64,000 nt of DNA from Bagarius yarrelli (lineage: Eukaryota; Chordata; Actinopteri; Siluriformes; Sisoridae): assembly GCA_005784505.1 (NCBI GenBank), contig VCAZ01000117.1, forward strand, positions 641,501 through 705,500. The letters are read 5' to 3'. Shown here piece by piece: positions 34,901 through 43,159 of the stretch. Each line of letters begins with the position of its first letter. The stretch's first letter is position 1. A program made the translations under genes and the position numbers. The notes under the pieces were generated by a model. It saw nothing but the letters and a program-made list of their open reading frames with translations, was not told the origin of the DNA and did not search any database.

Positions 34901-37900
34901 AAAACCATTGTTGTTTAATGTGTGTGTGTGTTGTAGAAGTATGAGCTGGAGCAGGAGGCTCACACAATGCTCCAACTTCAGTATAAAGAAAAGAAAGAAA
35001 TCATCAATCAGCTTGCGATGGAAAACGAAAATATGAAGGAGACTTTGACGAGCAAGGAGGAGGAGTTAGCGAGGGTAAACTGTGTGTGTTATTCTTGTCC
35101 TTTTGGAACAGTTCATCCTTTTTAGGGTGTAAAATGTAAAAAAAAAAATGCATTTTCCAGCACATTTGGAAATATGAGAATTCTAAATGTTGTTATCTTT
35201 ACAATAAGGTTAAAAAAAGTCAAAGTTGATTATTTAGGGTTAGCAGATGTCCACTGCAGATGTGGACATTAAGAACTTGAGTGTAAACCTCTTTTGAATG
35301 TGTTTTACAATTATATTTACGCCATTTCGGCAGACCCCCTTATACAGAGCGACTTACATTTATCTCATTTATAACTAAGCAGTCAGGGGAGAAGGGTTTT
35401 GCTCATGGTGGCAACTTGGTGGTGCTGGGAATCAAACCCTGATCTTCCAATTAGCAGGTCCAACATTTTAACCACTGTGCTACAACTTTCTATTTTTAGG
35501 AGCGTGCACGAGAGTGGGAAGCTAACGGCGTCCTCCAAGAAGAAAATGAGAAGATGAAAAAGCTTCTGATTCAACAGGAAAAGCTACTAAAGGTCATTTT
35601 TTTATTTTACATGTACATTTCTGTCATTTGCTAAATGTTGCTACCTCTTAAATTTATTTTCTTTTAATATTTATTTCTTCTGAGAAGTTGAAGATTAATT
35701 GCCTTCTTTAGGGGCCCAGCCGTGGCATTTACCATCACATTTATGGTATGTGGCAAAGGGCCTTATCCAGAGCCACTTAATTTTTTTTTATTAATCTAAC
35801 TGATCTGTTAAGGGGTTAAGGGCCTTGCTCAGGGGCCCAGCAGTAGCAGAGCTAGTTGTGCTGAGTGAACCCATAAGTTTCCGAACAGCAGTCAGCACTC
35901 ATCATTTATCCAACTGACAAGTGGTGGGTTGATGGTGTTGCTTGAGGGTCCAGCATTGGCAGTTGGATGGTGCTGGTAACTGAACCCTTGATGTTCTAAT
36001 TATCAGTCCCACACTTTGCTAACAAAAAGTATCTAAATGTGTGTGAAGAATGCAGAAACTAGGTAAGGAAGGGGCAAAACTTTTATTAAGTGATAAGGAG
36101 TGATTATACAGGGGGTGTAAGGGAGGCTGTGGTCTTGCTTAGCTTCCGGACCTGGAATTGGTGACGACTGTCCGCCGTGTGCCAGAGTAAGAGTTTCATC
36201 CAGAGTAAAGTACAAAAGTGCTTTGGTTCTCATTAATGTACAGATCGGTACTAGTGATGTAGATCACAAAATCTTGACAACTTAAAAAAACATTAAATGT
36301 CAATTGCTAGGTACTGGAGAAAGAGGTGGGTCTTCAATCTTCTTCTAAAGACAGTCAGTGACTGGGCTGTTCTGATCATTACAGGGCCACACACACTCAC
36401 ACTCACTCCTATGGGCAATTTAGAATTACTTATTAATTTAACATACATGTTTTTGGACTGTGGGAGGAAACCGGAGAACCCGGGGTAGACCCATGCAAGC
36501 ACGGGGAGAACATGCAAACTCGGGACCGAACTCGAACCCGGGACCTTCTTGTTCTAGAAAATTACTATTTATTAATTTATTACTAATGAATGTAGTAGTT
36601 TGTTTAGTTTACTATAGTAGATATACTATAACACGCTTAATAATAATAAAGACATCATTGCAATTTAATATAATATATTTAGTAAGGGTTAAAAACACAA
36701 CAGTATTTACCACAGGAATTTTTACTATAGTAAAGTTACTCCAAAATACTATAGTATTTTTTATATATTTTATATATATTTAAATGTCAATTGCTATGTA
36801 TTGGAGAAAGAGGTGAGCCTTTAAACCTCTTCTAAAGACAGTCAGTGACTATCAGTGAATCTGACACGTGAAACCAGTGGAGGGAGCAAAACAGTGCGGT
36901 GGTGTGTAAATATTTCGGGAAGTTGAAAACAATTTGCTTTCTGAATCATCGGTACAGCACGACTTACGCTTAGTGGTAGAAGGTGATTCATTACATCGGA
37001 TACCTTAACCTCTGTGCAACCACAGGCTTTTTTTATATACTCTTCAAACTTCTCTGTAAGTTCATAGCCACCAACCTTGTTCCAGTTCTTCGCCCTCATC
37101 TTCTGACTGTGACAAGTTAAGACCTCTCATACTTAATTTGTGCATCTCAGAAGTTAGAGCGAGAGCAGGAAGCTCACAGCATTCTTCAGTTTGAACATGA
37201 AGAGATGAAGGAGGCTGTCGCTCAGTTGAAAATGGAGAACGATGAGATGAAGAAGACTCTGGCGCGCAAAGAGGAGGAGTTACTGAAGGTAAATTTGTGT
37301 TTACATGAAACCATGATTGCTGTTTTTTTTTTTTTTTTTTACAAAAACACACTCCTAATGTAAGCATTGAACACCAGAGTGTGAACCTCACTTTATTTGT
37401 GTGTTTTAGGAGCGTGAGCGAGAGCAAGAGGCTCACAGCATTCTCCAAGCACAGACCGGTGCAATGAAGAAGACGCTGATTCACCAGGAGGAGTTAATAC
37501 AGGTCAACTTTTCCATATTTTCTATGAATGCGTATGTAGAATGAGGCAGCTAGCAGCTGAGAGGGGCAATAAACAGACACAGTAGAGGCAAGACTACAGT
37601 AATTTTATTCGATCGAAGTTAAGGGAAATGAGGCAATGGTGATACAGGGTGTGTGTGTGGCTGTAACTCTGAGGGTGCTGTTGAGATAACTTAATAATAT
37701 TACTCTTGTTATAGTATGTCTACTATAGTAAACTAAACAACGTACTACACTTATGAGTAATAAATTGATAAATAGTAATATTTTAAAACAAGAAGGCCTG
37801 AGTTCGATTCCCGGGCCGGGGTTTTTCTGTGTGGAGTTGCATGTTCTCCCTGTGCTTGTGTTTGTTTACTCCGGGTTCTCTGGTTTCCTCCCACCACCAC

Positions 37901-40852
37901 AGTCCAAAAACATGTATGTTAGATTGATTGGTGATTCTAAATTGACCATAGAAGTGAGTGAGTGTGTGTGTGTGGCCCTGTGATGGACTAGTGACCTGTC
38001 CAGGGTGTCCCCCTCCTGCCTTTCGCCCTTTCAGAGACAGCTGGGATAGACTCCAGCAGATCCCTGTGACCCCGAATTAGGGAATAAGCGGGTATAGAAG
38101 ATGATTGAATGAATTAATTTCTCTACAACTATATTATAATTACAGCACAGATCAAAGGAAAAGTACATCCATGACTGTCCCCCCGTGTACCGTCAATCTA
38201 ACATACATGTGGGAGGAAACCGGAGAGAACCCAGAGTAAACCCACACAACCACGGGGAGAAGATACAAACTCCACACAGAAAGACCCCTGCACAGGAATC
38301 GAACCCAGGACCTTCTTGTTTTAGAAAATTACTATTTATTAATTTAATACTCATCAGTGTAGTAGTTTGTTTAGTTGACTATAGTAGATATGCTATAACA
38401 AGCGTAATATAGTTATCGTCGCAATTTAATCTAGTATATTTAGTATGGTTCAAAAACACAACAGTATTTACCACAGGAAATTTTACTACATGTTCTGTAG
38501 TAAAAGTTACTCCAAAATACTATAGTATTTTTTATATATTTAAGAAGCATTCGTGATCATTAGCCACTGATCGTGTTACATAACTTCATCTGGCTTTCTG
38601 GCTTTGGGGTTTAATCATCATCCTAAACCGTGTTCATGTGAACTTGGGGGTTTTGCCCTCACAAATGATAAATACAATAAAGATAAACTGTTTTTTTTAC
38701 AGGTCTCCCAGGTTGTGGCTGGGGAGGAACATCGGAAGGCTGTGGAGACTATAGCTCAGCTGGAAGAGGAGAAGTCTAACCTGTCAAAACAGGTAGAAAA
38801 ACTGAGAAACATTGCACAGGACATGAACAACAAGCTCCTTGAGTCTCACAGAGAAAATGACAAGCTAACATATGTAAGTGAAAGAAAGATCCTTTATAAA
38901 TACTATTAAGCATTAAGCTTACAAGGTTAAACAAACTTGATGTGTGTGTGTGTTTTAAGGAGTGTGAACAAGAACAGAAAGCACACAGAATCCTCCAGTT
39001 CGAATATAGTGAGATGAAGAAGAGCATCGCTCAGCTGGAGGTGGAGAACGATATCATGAAGAAGACTCTGGTGCACAAAGAGGAGGAGTTACTGAAGGTA
39101 AATGGTTTTTTTTTTTCATGAAATTACTTTATTGTTGTAAGCTGTATGTGTGTGTGCACTAAACAGCACGTTAAAACATATATTCGAGTTGTATATTTTA
39201 TTTTAGGTTGCCAGATTTTCTCTGTGGTTATTACAGATGTAAACATTCTTTTGCCCTATGTCTGTGTGATTCAGGAACGTGAGCGAGAACCTAAGCCCCA
39301 CGGTATCCTCCAAGCGGAAAACAATGAGATAAAGAACTCTTTAATTCAGCAGGAGACGTTATTAGAGGTAAACTTTACATTTGTTTTAAAAGTGTCTAAT
39401 AGATATAGAATGTAGTAAGTAGCAACTAAGAGGGGCAAAACACACATTAGTAGCAAGGCCGGTGCAAAACATTGCGGTTATTTGATTGAAGTTACAGGAA
39501 AATGGTGCGGTGGTGGTGGTTTTATAAGGATGGGAGGGTGCTGGTAAAAAGTGTCTGGTCCAATAGCATGGACAGCTAGGTGGTGGAAGGTGTCCTCTCG
39601 GTTTAACTCTATGTTTAACCCTCATGTGATGTTGATGTTTTTGCTACCTAGCCAATGTTTATGGGTCTGGTGGATCCACTGCATTATTGAGTTTTTAATC
39701 AACAATATCAACATCATTTATAGTTAATATTTGACATTAGATCACATTTAAAGATTGTGTCATAAAAATATGTTCCATGTTATGGTCTACATGGAAAATA
39801 TGCCGAGGCCAATGAGTCTGGGGCTGGAAAAAATAACTAATACCATAAAATCTCTTTAAACAAACTTTAAAATCGGGTCCAGCAGACTCAAACCACGCAA
39901 GGCGTAATAATTAATGTGGGTAGTCTTTGAATAAAACAGGCAGTGGACAACGAATATTACCGTGGAGACAAAACCTGATCCCTGGTGCAGCCACAGCTCC
40001 ATTTTATACTCTCTAGACCAAACTGGTTAGCAACCTGCAGCCATGTTCCTTTCCTTGATCCACCTCCTGGCTGTGGGCTCGTATACCATCCAAAACAGCT
40101 GTGCTTAAAGGGGTCTGTCTCTGTTGTGAGAGGATCCATCCATCCATCTATTAATCCATTCAGCTATCCATCCATTCATCCATCCATTCATCCATCTATC
40201 CATCCATCCATCCATTCATCCATCTATCCATCCATCCATCCATTTTCTATCCACCGCTTATCGGGGTCGGGGTTATTCAAGGGCGAAGGCAGGAGAGTCG
40301 AAAGGCAGGAGAGTCTCAACCTGGACAGGTTATTATACCATCATACCATAAAACGTAAATAATAACAATAAGACGACGACTTCTTCCAGGTCTCTGTGAC
40401 TGACTCTCCAAAGGAGCATCAAAAGGCTGTGAAGGAGAACGATCTGGGGGAGGAGAAGTCTAACTTCACGAAACAGGTTGAAGTACTAAAAAAGACTGTG
40501 CAGGACATGGGCAACAAGCTCCTCGAGTCTCACAGAGAGTATGACAAGCTAATGAATGTGAGTAAAAAAAGTCTTGCATTAGGCAGATTAGTAAGGAGAC
40601 TTTTATTTCGAACAATAATTTATGAATTATGATTTACGTGTTTAAACCACTTTTGCTCTGTGTGTGTGTATTTTAGGAGTGTCAGCAAGAGCAAGAGGCT
40701 CACAGAATCCTTCAGTTTGAGTATAATGAGTTGAAGAAGACCATCGCTCAGCTGGAGGTGAAGAAAGATGACCCGAGGAAGACTCTGACACACAGAGAGG
40801 AGGAGTTAATGAAGGTAAATGTTTCTTATCATGAAACTACATCTGCTGTTAT

Positions 40853-40883
<31 letters not shown>

Positions 40884-43157
40884 TGATTAAACATTTAGGG
40901 CAGTTGGTAGACACCCTTATCCAGAGCGACTGACATTTATTTAGTTGAGGGTTAAGGGTCTTATTCAGGGGTCCAGCAGTGGCAGCTTGCTTTTGCTGAA
41001 ACTCGAACCCATAATCTTTCAGTCAGCAGGTTAATACTTTAACCCCAAGCCACCATTTCCCAGTCTTGTTGCTTAAAATTAAAGGACACTTTGTCATTTG
41101 ACCTGAGTTTTCAAATGTTTTATTGTGCCATATTTAATCTGTGACCCACTGCAGATGTTAGCATTAAGCAATCTCTTTTATTTGTGTGTGTTTTAGGAGT
41201 GTGAGCGAGAACGGGAAGCTCACAGCATCCTTCAAGCTGAGAATGACACGATGAAGAAGAGCTTGGTGGATCAGGAGGACTTAATGAGGGTAAATTTCCC
41301 TTTTTTAAAAAAAATTGTGTGGCATTGACATGGCGGTGTGAGTAATGCTGTGGCTGTGGGGGTGTTGGTAAGAGTTGTCTGGCTGAGTTCAGGGCCTGGC
41401 ATTGTGGTGGAAGCAATAAGATGGCGGTGTTTAAGTAACAGTTCCAGGTGTGGAGATCTCTTCTGTGAGTGGGTAAAAACAGCAAACAACTAACATTACT
41501 GTTAAGACTAAACATGTTTCCTAGACCTACTTTCTAGACCTACTAATAGTACCATCCTTGAAATGGTAGTATTTTAACAATCCAACACTCTCCTTGAAAT
41601 CTCAATCTTCTAGACTTCTGGTAGTCCCCAGAATAGCAAAGCCCACAAAAGGAGGTAGAGCATCATATTCAGCTTCTGAACTTTGGAATGGCATTCCTGA
41701 CAGTGTTCGGGGTTCAGACAAAATCACCCAATTTAAACGTAGGTTTAGGACATATCTCTTTCAGTCAGGCATACACATAACATATCCCATAACCTTACGC
41801 CAGTACACATGATTAAAGGTACATTAATCAGCTAGTGCCTGTTATATTGTGAACAGCAGCTATGCTAATGTCTTTCCACCTGTTTACCTTTTTTACCCAT
41901 TCCAAGGTATCCAGAGATTGTGCCATCACTGGTAGACCTTTAGTGAGAAGGGGACCAACCCTGTGAGGAACCTGCGGCCTTCAGAGATTAATGGCTCCAG
42001 TTGGATTATGTCTTTCAAAGATTTCTGACTGTATATAATTATAGAAAGGACATTGCTACACTTTTCGGTAAAGTGTCACCCAAATGAGGATGGGTTCCCT
42101 TTTGAGTCCGGTACCTCTCAAGGTTTCTTCCTCATTCCATCTTGAGTGAGTTATTGTTTGCCATAGTCACCCCAGGCTTGCTCACTAGGGATGTGTGTAG
42201 GGATGTTTTTAAGTTCTTTTGTATTCTTACTTATGTTCTTTAAAGCTACTTTGAGACAACATCCAAAATTAAATTAAATTAATGGTTCTTAGTCCTTAGC
42301 AGCCACAGCCATGTTTAATTTCTTCACCTAGCCTCCAAGCTGTGGGCCTACATATGATTGTTGTTCTTTCAGGCCTTTGTAGCTGAAGCTGATGAGGAAC
42401 ATCAGAAAGCTGTGAAGACCATCGCTCAGCTGGAGGAGGAGAAATGCGATCTTGAGGAACAGGTGAAAAAGCTAAACAACACAGTGCAGGAAATGGGCAA
42501 CAAGCTCTCGGAGTCCCACAGACAGTATGATGAACTAACAAATGTACGTGAGGAAAAAATTGCATTTAGCAAGTCCTTCATAAAAACCCTGAGGATTTGT
42601 ATGGTGTTAAAGAATTGGACACTCGAGTTTAAACTTTGATGTGTGTGTTTTAGGAGTGTGAGCGAGAGCACGAAGCTCACAGCAACCTCCAGTTTAAGTA
42701 TAATCAGATGAAGAGGACCATCACTCACCTGGAGGAAGAGAACGATGAGTTGAAGAAGACTCTGGCACACAAGGAGGAGGAGTTACTGAAGGTAAACGTT
42801 TGTACTTAATAAAAAACCATGACTTGGTGTGTGTACTTTTATCACATTTTGACATGAATTTGGATTTTATTGATCTAAAAAATATAAATGTGCAGAAAGA
42901 TTTTTTTATCAAATATTATTACATTTATTTAATTAAAATAAAAATTTGGTTTGAAATTTAGGTCGTCCGTATAAGTTGCCAGATTTTATTTGTTTCCCCG
43001 TTGCAGATATGAATATTATTAACACTTGAGTGTGTGTGTGTGTGTGTGCGTGTGTGTGTTTCAGGAACGTGAGCGAGAGTGGGAGGCTCACAGCGTCCTT
43101 CAAGAAGAGAATGCAGAAATGAAGAAGACTCTGATTCACCAGGAAGCGTTAATAAAG
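19210..43157 (+). CDS. Membrane-anchored coiled-coil repeat protein, array 1 (31 exons, 3' end not found)
   Basis: I do not recognise this gene. Thirty-one exons join into one open frame of about 1,376 codons. Residues 1-56 contain one hydrophobic helix (about residues 17-40, Ala-rich). Two linker exons follow, then small exons of three types in the order C-A-B: C has 57 codons with QLEEEKSNL and VQDMGNKLLESH; A has 46 with EAHSILQFEY and MKKTIAQLEVEN; B has 31 with EAHSILQAEN and IHQEELLK. Every repeat exon is phase 0-0, so any can be lost or copied without a frameshift. Hydrophobic residues at heptad spacing and high Glu/Lys content point to a coiled coil. The last visible exon is type B with a normal donor, so the true 3' end is elsewhere. 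A cytosolic tether anchored by its N-terminus is inferred from layout only. Confidence 0.8.
19452..19636 (+). mobile_element. tRNA-derived SINE
   Basis: Plus copy in the first intron of array 1, starting 74 bp after exon 1. Confidence 0.75.
19637..19856 (-). repeat. Second SINE-like family
   Basis: Begins with gcgcagggtcagctatgata and ends ccatttgagccaccactgcc. Same family at 58195-58405 (minus) and 47875-48100 (plus). Confidence 0.65.
20112..20182 (+). CDS. Array 1 exon 2: linker
   Basis: Acceptor cttacag, donor gtaagt. In the frame set by exon 1 it reads DPVCKQATEQIVLQPSELLQ then DQMT and exits in phase 0. The other two frames meet stops, which supports this join. Confidence 0.7.
20405..20840 (-). 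repeat. Abundant fish retroposon, nested with a LINE tail
   Basis: Reverse orientation copy of the family at 17460. A LINE 3' tail (about 20435-20515, tgtgcaaggtacatgtacag) has inserted near its left end. Confidence 0.68.
21742..21870 (+). CDS. Array 1 exon 3: first coiled-coil segment
   Basis: 43 codons, phase 0-0: KPVAVAEEKIKKLVMSNTQL then EDRVRELEELLCEAF. A clear heptad coiled coil that belongs to none of the three repeat types, so it is a unique entry segment. Acceptor aatttcag, donor gtatgt. Confidence 0.78.
22100..22900. other. Unclassified repeat-like intron DNA
   Basis: Contains the right end of a hAT-like MITE near 22820-22865 (ctctgcaggacaccgg to tttgacacccctg) and a region 22440-22770 that may be a solo LTR. 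No exon. Confidence 0.4.
22903..23157 (-). mobile_element. tRNA-derived SINE, one full and one partial copy
   Basis: Two adjacent minus copies, 22903-23062 and 23085-23157, in the intron before array 1 exon 4. Confidence 0.7.
23659..23793 (+). CDS. Array 1 exon 4, type A
   Basis: 45 codons, one fewer than usual: EVKQEQIAHNILQFKYNEMR to SHKKEELK. Acceptor tgttttag, donor gtgtgt at the edge of a GT repeat. No B exon follows; a minisatellite occupies the place. Confidence 0.8.
23915..24390. repeat. Minisatellite, about 36-40 bp unit
   Basis: About a dozen copies built on gtagatgtgtaagttacaaa and a variable GT run, in the intron between array 1 exons 4 and 5 where a B exon would be expected. 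Confidence 0.85.
24609..24779 (+). CDS. Array 1 exon 5, type C
   Basis: 57 codons, VYQTESQEKHQMSVETIAYL to HKEYNKLLN. Diverged from the consensus (AYLEKKKSDLANQ), as expected for an old first copy. Acceptor ttttacag, donor gttagt. Confidence 0.82.
24881..25018 (+). CDS. Array 1 exon 6, type A
   Basis: 46 codons, starts KMEIEQEAYSILQFEYDEMK; AAG replaces the usual GAG first codon. Acceptor gtttttag, donor gtaaat, only about 100 bp after exon 5. Confidence 0.84.
25196..25288 (+). CDS. Array 1 exon 7, type B
   Basis: 31 codons, ERKREWEAYSILQAERDQMK to HQEELLK. Acceptor tgttttag, donor gtgaac. Confidence 0.84.
25388..25552 (-). mobile_element. tRNA-derived SINE
   Basis: Minus copy in the intron after array 1 exon 7. 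Confidence 0.68.
26515..26658 (+). CDS. Array 1 exon 8, type C shortened
   Basis: 48 codons, ISQAKAGKEHPKSGGTITQL to YEKLTH. Lacks two residues in the EEEKSNL part and the seven residues around VQDMGNK, both in frame. Acceptor ttttacag, donor gtaagg. Confidence 0.82.
26751..26888 (+). CDS. Array 1 exon 9, type A
   Basis: 46 codons, EYELEQKTHITLQLKYNEIK to KEEELLE. Acceptor tgttttag, donor gtaaat. Confidence 0.84.
27449..27898 (-). mobile_element. Ty3/gypsy retrotransposon pol fragment (integrase zinc finger)
   Basis: A 149-codon open stretch on the minus strand contains HEHYDREHTAELVWQQSYWS and CQKCERCQASK, the His-His-Cys-Cys (HHCC) finger at the start of retrotransposon integrases, preceded by an RNase H-to-integrase linker. 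No catalytic core or LTRs seen. It sits inside an intron of array 1. Confidence 0.75.
27984..28076 (+). CDS. Array 1 exon 10, type B
   Basis: 31 codons, ERQQKQEVQSVLQAEIDKMQ to QEELLK. Acceptor tgttttag, donor gtaaac. The preceding intron carries the gypsy fragment. No C exon was seen between this and exon 11. Confidence 0.83.
29077..29214 (+). CDS. Array 1 exon 11, type A
   Basis: 46 codons, ECKRKQEAHSVLQFDYDEMN to KEEESLK. Acceptor tgttttag, donor gtaaac. Confidence 0.84.
29496..29747 (+). CDS. Array 1 exon 12, fused B and C
   Basis: 84 open codons. The first 27 are a B exon (EHKREREAYSILQAENDEMK, KTL) that loses its own end and runs through LFFQ into a full C exon from 29577 (VSQAEAAEEHQRNLETITQL). 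The bases ttgttcttccag before 29577 look like the end of a former intron and could still act as an acceptor, so A-to-C skipping is an alternative. Donor gtaagt. Confidence 0.75.
29828..29965 (+). CDS. Array 1 exon 13, type A
   Basis: 46 codons, ECEQKHKAYSILHFKYNEMK to KEEELLM. Acceptor tgttttag, donor gtaaac; the intron before it is only 80 bp. Confidence 0.84.
30175..30267 (+). CDS. Array 1 exon 14, type B
   Basis: 31 codons, ERERERREAYSILQAENINI-like start (exact start ERERERE then AYSILQAENINIKK), ending QEELVK. Acceptor tgttttag after a TG run, donor gttacc. Confidence 0.83.
30510..30675 (-). mobile_element. tRNA-derived SINE
   Basis: Minus copy about 80 bp before array 1 exon 15. Confidence 0.7.
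30753..30923 (+). CDS. Array 1 exon 15, type C
   Basis: 57 codons, VTLADAEEKHQKAVKTITQL to NEKLIN. Acceptor gttgtag, donor gtgagt. Confidence 0.84.
31031..31168 (+). CDS. Array 1 exon 16, type A
   Basis: 46 codons, ECEQEQEAHSFLQFKYDEMK to KEKDLLK. Acceptor tgttttag, donor gtaaac. Followed by a 1.8 kb intron loaded with repeats. Confidence 0.84.
31914..31959. repeat. TA microsatellite
   Basis: About 23 TA units in an array 1 intron. Confidence 0.92.
32005..32185 (-). mobile_element. tRNA-derived SINE
   Basis: Minus copy in the long intron after array 1 exon 16. Confidence 0.7.
32285..32560 (+). mobile_element. Non-LTR retrotransposon tail (RT C-terminus)
   Basis: Encodes RWFGHVQRGDSEYI-like text and KRRYMDVINEDMKLVGVSKE then REQPKEEKEEEE, ending in GAA repeats. 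Same family as 59440-59690. Confidence 0.65.
32672..32855 (+). mobile_element. tRNA-derived SINE
   Basis: Plus copy with B-box gttcgattctc and tail tcgctctggataagggcgtc, in the same intron. Confidence 0.75.
32965..33045 (+). CDS. Array 1 exon 17, type B shortened
   Basis: 27 codons, ELKQEREAHNILQAEYDAMI to QDELLK; four residues (KKTL) are missing in frame. Acceptor gtttcag, donor gtaaac. Confidence 0.82.
33050..34450. other. Intron without recognised elements
   Basis: AT-rich DNA between array 1 exons 17 and 18. No exon-like reading on either strand. Confidence 0.4.
34450..34640 (+). mobile_element. tRNA-derived SINE
   Basis: Plus copy whose end lies about 25 bp before the acceptor of array 1 exon 18. 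Confidence 0.75.
34665..34835 (+). CDS. Array 1 exon 18, type C
   Basis: 57 codons, VSQAKSKEEHERSVKTIAQL to YEKITC. The acceptor is tctctaag just after a SINE end. Donor gtaagt. Confidence 0.83.
34937..35074 (+). CDS. Array 1 exon 19, type A
   Basis: 46 codons, KYELEQEAHTMLQLQYKEKK to KEEELAR. Acceptor tgttgtag, donor gtaaac. Confidence 0.83.
35310..35490 (-). mobile_element. tRNA-derived SINE at an acceptor
   Basis: Minus copy ending at the acceptor of array 1 exon 20. A further degraded minus copy lies at 35735-35990. Confidence 0.72.
35500..35592 (+). CDS. Array 1 exon 20, type B
   Basis: 31 codons, ERAREWEANGVLQEENEKMK to QEKLLK. Acceptor tatttttag abuts a minus-strand SINE, donor gtcatt. 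No C exon follows before exon 21. Confidence 0.82.
36385..36670 (+). repeat. Retroposon plus AT-rich segment, third copy of the foldback arm
   Basis: Has the retroposon end followed by ttcttgttctagaaaattac and the AT-rich part found in both arms at 37.7-38.4 kb, so the foldback grew from copies of this unit. Confidence 0.6.
37151..37288 (+). CDS. Array 1 exon 21, type A
   Basis: 46 codons, KLEREQEAHSILQFEHEEMK to KEEELLK. Acceptor gcatctcag, donor gtaaat. Confidence 0.83.
37410..37502 (+). CDS. Array 1 exon 22, type B
   Basis: 31 codons, EREREQEAHSILQAQTGAMK to QEELIQ. Acceptor tgttttag, donor gtcaac. Confidence 0.83.
37699..38405. repeat. Large inverted repeat (foldback) in array 1 intron
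   Basis: Left arm about 37699-37930 and right arm about 38190-38405 are reverse complements of each other (for example aaacaagaaggcctgagttc against ggaccttcttgtttt). A spacer of about 260 bp lies between. Each arm holds part of the abundant retroposon plus an AT-rich segment. Confidence 0.75.
38703..38873 (+). CDS. Array 1 exon 23, type C
   Basis: 57 codons, VSQVVAGEEHRKAVETIAQL to NDKLTY, close to the consensus. Acceptor ttttacag, donor gtaagt. Confidence 0.85.
38960..39097 (+). CDS. Array 1 exon 24, type A
   Basis: 46 codons, ECEQEQKAHRILQFEYSEMK to KEEELLK. Acceptor tgttttaag, donor gtaaat. Confidence 0.84.
39275..39367 (+). CDS. Array 1 exon 25, type B with prolines
   Basis: 31 codons, EREREPKPHGILQAENNEIK to QETLLE. 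Two Pro and a Gly at the start would break or kink the helix here, unlike other B copies. Acceptor gattcag, donor gtaaac. Confidence 0.81.
40140..40250. repeat. CCAT-rich tandem repeat
   Basis: Imperfect catc/catt repeats in the intron before array 1 exon 26. Confidence 0.88.
40390..40557 (+). CDS. Array 1 exon 26, type C
   Basis: 56 codons, VSVTDSPKEHQKAVKENDLG to YDKLMN. The usual TIAQLEEE core is altered to ENDLGEE. Acceptor cttccag, donor gtgagt. Confidence 0.82.
40677..40814 (+). CDS. Array 1 exon 27, type A
   Basis: 46 codons, ECQQEQEAHRILQFEYNELK to REEELMK, with a Pro in KKDDPRKT. Acceptor tattttag, donor gtaaat. Confidence 0.84.
40883..41062 (-). mobile_element. tRNA-derived SINE
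   Basis: Minus copy in the intron after array 1 exon 27. Confidence 0.7.
41197..41289 (+). CDS. Array 1 exon 28, type B
   Basis: 31 codons, ECEREREAHSILQAENDTMK to QEDLMR. Acceptor tgttttag, donor gtaaat. Confidence 0.83.
41590..42285 (+). mobile_element. Non-LTR retrotransposon 3' fragment
   Basis: Reads SRLLVVPRIAKPTKGGRASY then ASELWNGIPDSVRG and TQFKRRFRTYLFQSG, followed by a 3' UTR and an AAATT tail. It is in the intron between array 1 exons 28 and 29. Confidence 0.72.
42373..42543 (+). CDS. Array 1 exon 29, type C
   Basis: 57 codons, AFVAEADEEHQKAVKTIAQL to YDELTN. Acceptor tctttcag, donor gtacgt. Confidence 0.84.
42654..42791 (+). CDS. Array 1 exon 30, type A
   Basis: 46 codons, ECEREHEAHSNLQFKYNQMK to KEEELLK. 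Acceptor tgttttag, donor gtaaac. Confidence 0.84.
43065..43157 (+). CDS. Array 1 exon 31, type B, last one visible
   Basis: 31 codons, EREREWEAHSVLQEENAEMK to QEALIK with a good gtaaat donor. A type C exon should follow but none is seen on the plus strand up to 64 kb. Confidence 0.82.
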
Positions 43158-43159
43158 GT

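Noticed and set aside
42296..43139. Minus-strand open frames across array 1 exons
   Set aside because: They read the reverse of the repeated exons and share no structure between copies.
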